From the NCBI GenBank assembly GCA_910580015.1, contig CAJTVT010000014.1, positions 42,901 through 56,418 on the forward strand: a stretch of 13,518 nucleotides of DNA, given 5' to 3'. The stretch is from an uncultured Lachnospiraceae bacterium. GTDB taxonomy: Bacteria > Bacillota > Clostridia > Lachnospirales > Lachnospiraceae. Below the pieces are notes generated by a model. It had not been told where the DNA came from, made no database searches, and saw nothing but the letters and a program-made list of their open reading frames with translations. This document shows, piece by piece, positions 13,429 to 13,518 of this stretch. Each line of letters begins with the position of its first letter. Within the stretch, counting starts at the first letter, position 1. Position numbers and translations under genes: made by a program.

Positions 13429-13518
13429 ATGTTGAATATGAACCTTCAATTTTTCGCTCATAAAAAGGGAGTTGGTTCTACCAAGAACGGTAGAGATTCC
13501 GAATCTAAGAGATTAGGT
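13429..13518 (+). CDS. rpmA: 50S ribosomal protein L27, N-terminal part (cut by window edge)
   Basis: The visible 30 residues begin MLNMNLQFFAHKKGVGSTKNG, the L27 N-terminus with the Firmicute extension. The LQFF-A motif is the Prp cleavage site; removal of the first nine residues would expose the mature AHKKG start that reaches toward the peptidyl-transferase centre. AGGAGG at 13415-13420 lies 8 nt before the ATG, inside the end of prp. The start at 13429 is preferred over a second ATG at 13438, which would lose part of the leader. The gene continues past the right edge. Confidence 0.98.
   Translation, partial: MLNMNLQFFAHKKGVGSTKNGRDSESKRLG

Noticed and set aside
1..13518. CRISPR arrays, tRNA genes, phage or toxin-antitoxin modules
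   Set aside because: No regularly spaced direct repeats, cloverleaf sequences, integrases or paired small ORFs were seen. Apart from the hairpin repeats, the window is housekeeping in character.

Overview
This window looks like a chromosomal segment from an AT-rich Gram-positive member of the Clostridia, most likely a Lachnospiraceae relative. That placement is inferred. It rests on strong Shine-Dalgarno sites before nearly every gene, a RecU resolvase, the short HisG plus HisZ form of the first histidine enzyme, a small Cys-rich DUF6472-like protein, an RNase E/G gene behind a TIGR03960/TIGR03936-like radical-SAM pair, and the Firmicute order rplU-prp-rpmA with a Prp-cleavable L27 leader. 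All genes lie on the + strand. There are no tRNA or rRNA genes, CRISPR arrays or transposase genes.

Positions 1-2067 hold the end of an unrecognised protein, an RluA-family pseudouridine synthase and recU. recU has its own extended -10 promoter. A consensus sigma-A promoter whose -35 overlaps the recU stop codon then starts the histidine cluster hisZ-hisG-hisD-hisB-hisIE (2197-7358). This cluster covers PRPP condensation (HisG with HisZ), the PRA-PH and PRA-CH steps (HisE and HisI), IGP dehydration (HisB) and the final oxidation (HisD). hisA, hisF, hisH, hisC and the histidinol-phosphatase are absent here. The hisIE product carries an extra N-terminal barrel resembling HisF/HisA that has lost both expected catalytic aspartates. 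Two adjacent terminator-like hairpins close the cluster.

Positions 7446-7939 hold a promoter overlapped by a perfect 17-bp inverted repeat and a 105-aa single-pass membrane protein of unknown function. From 8009 an extended -10 promoter precedes a tightly overlapping trio: a radical-SAM protein, its TIGR03936/DUF2344-type partner (TTG start, 17-nt overlap) and an RNase E/G catalytic protein (ATGA overlap) that ends before the zinc-link.

A small DUF6472-like gene follows. The 361-nt noncoding gap after it holds a 170-bp near-complete hairpin (a MITE-like element or structured RNA), then a promoter and a compact structured leader before rplU-prp-rpmA. rpmA runs off the right edge. The least explained items are the 170-bp hairpin, with related sequence after hisZ, the palindromic operator-like site, the degenerate barrel fused to HisIE, and the two proteins without assigned function.
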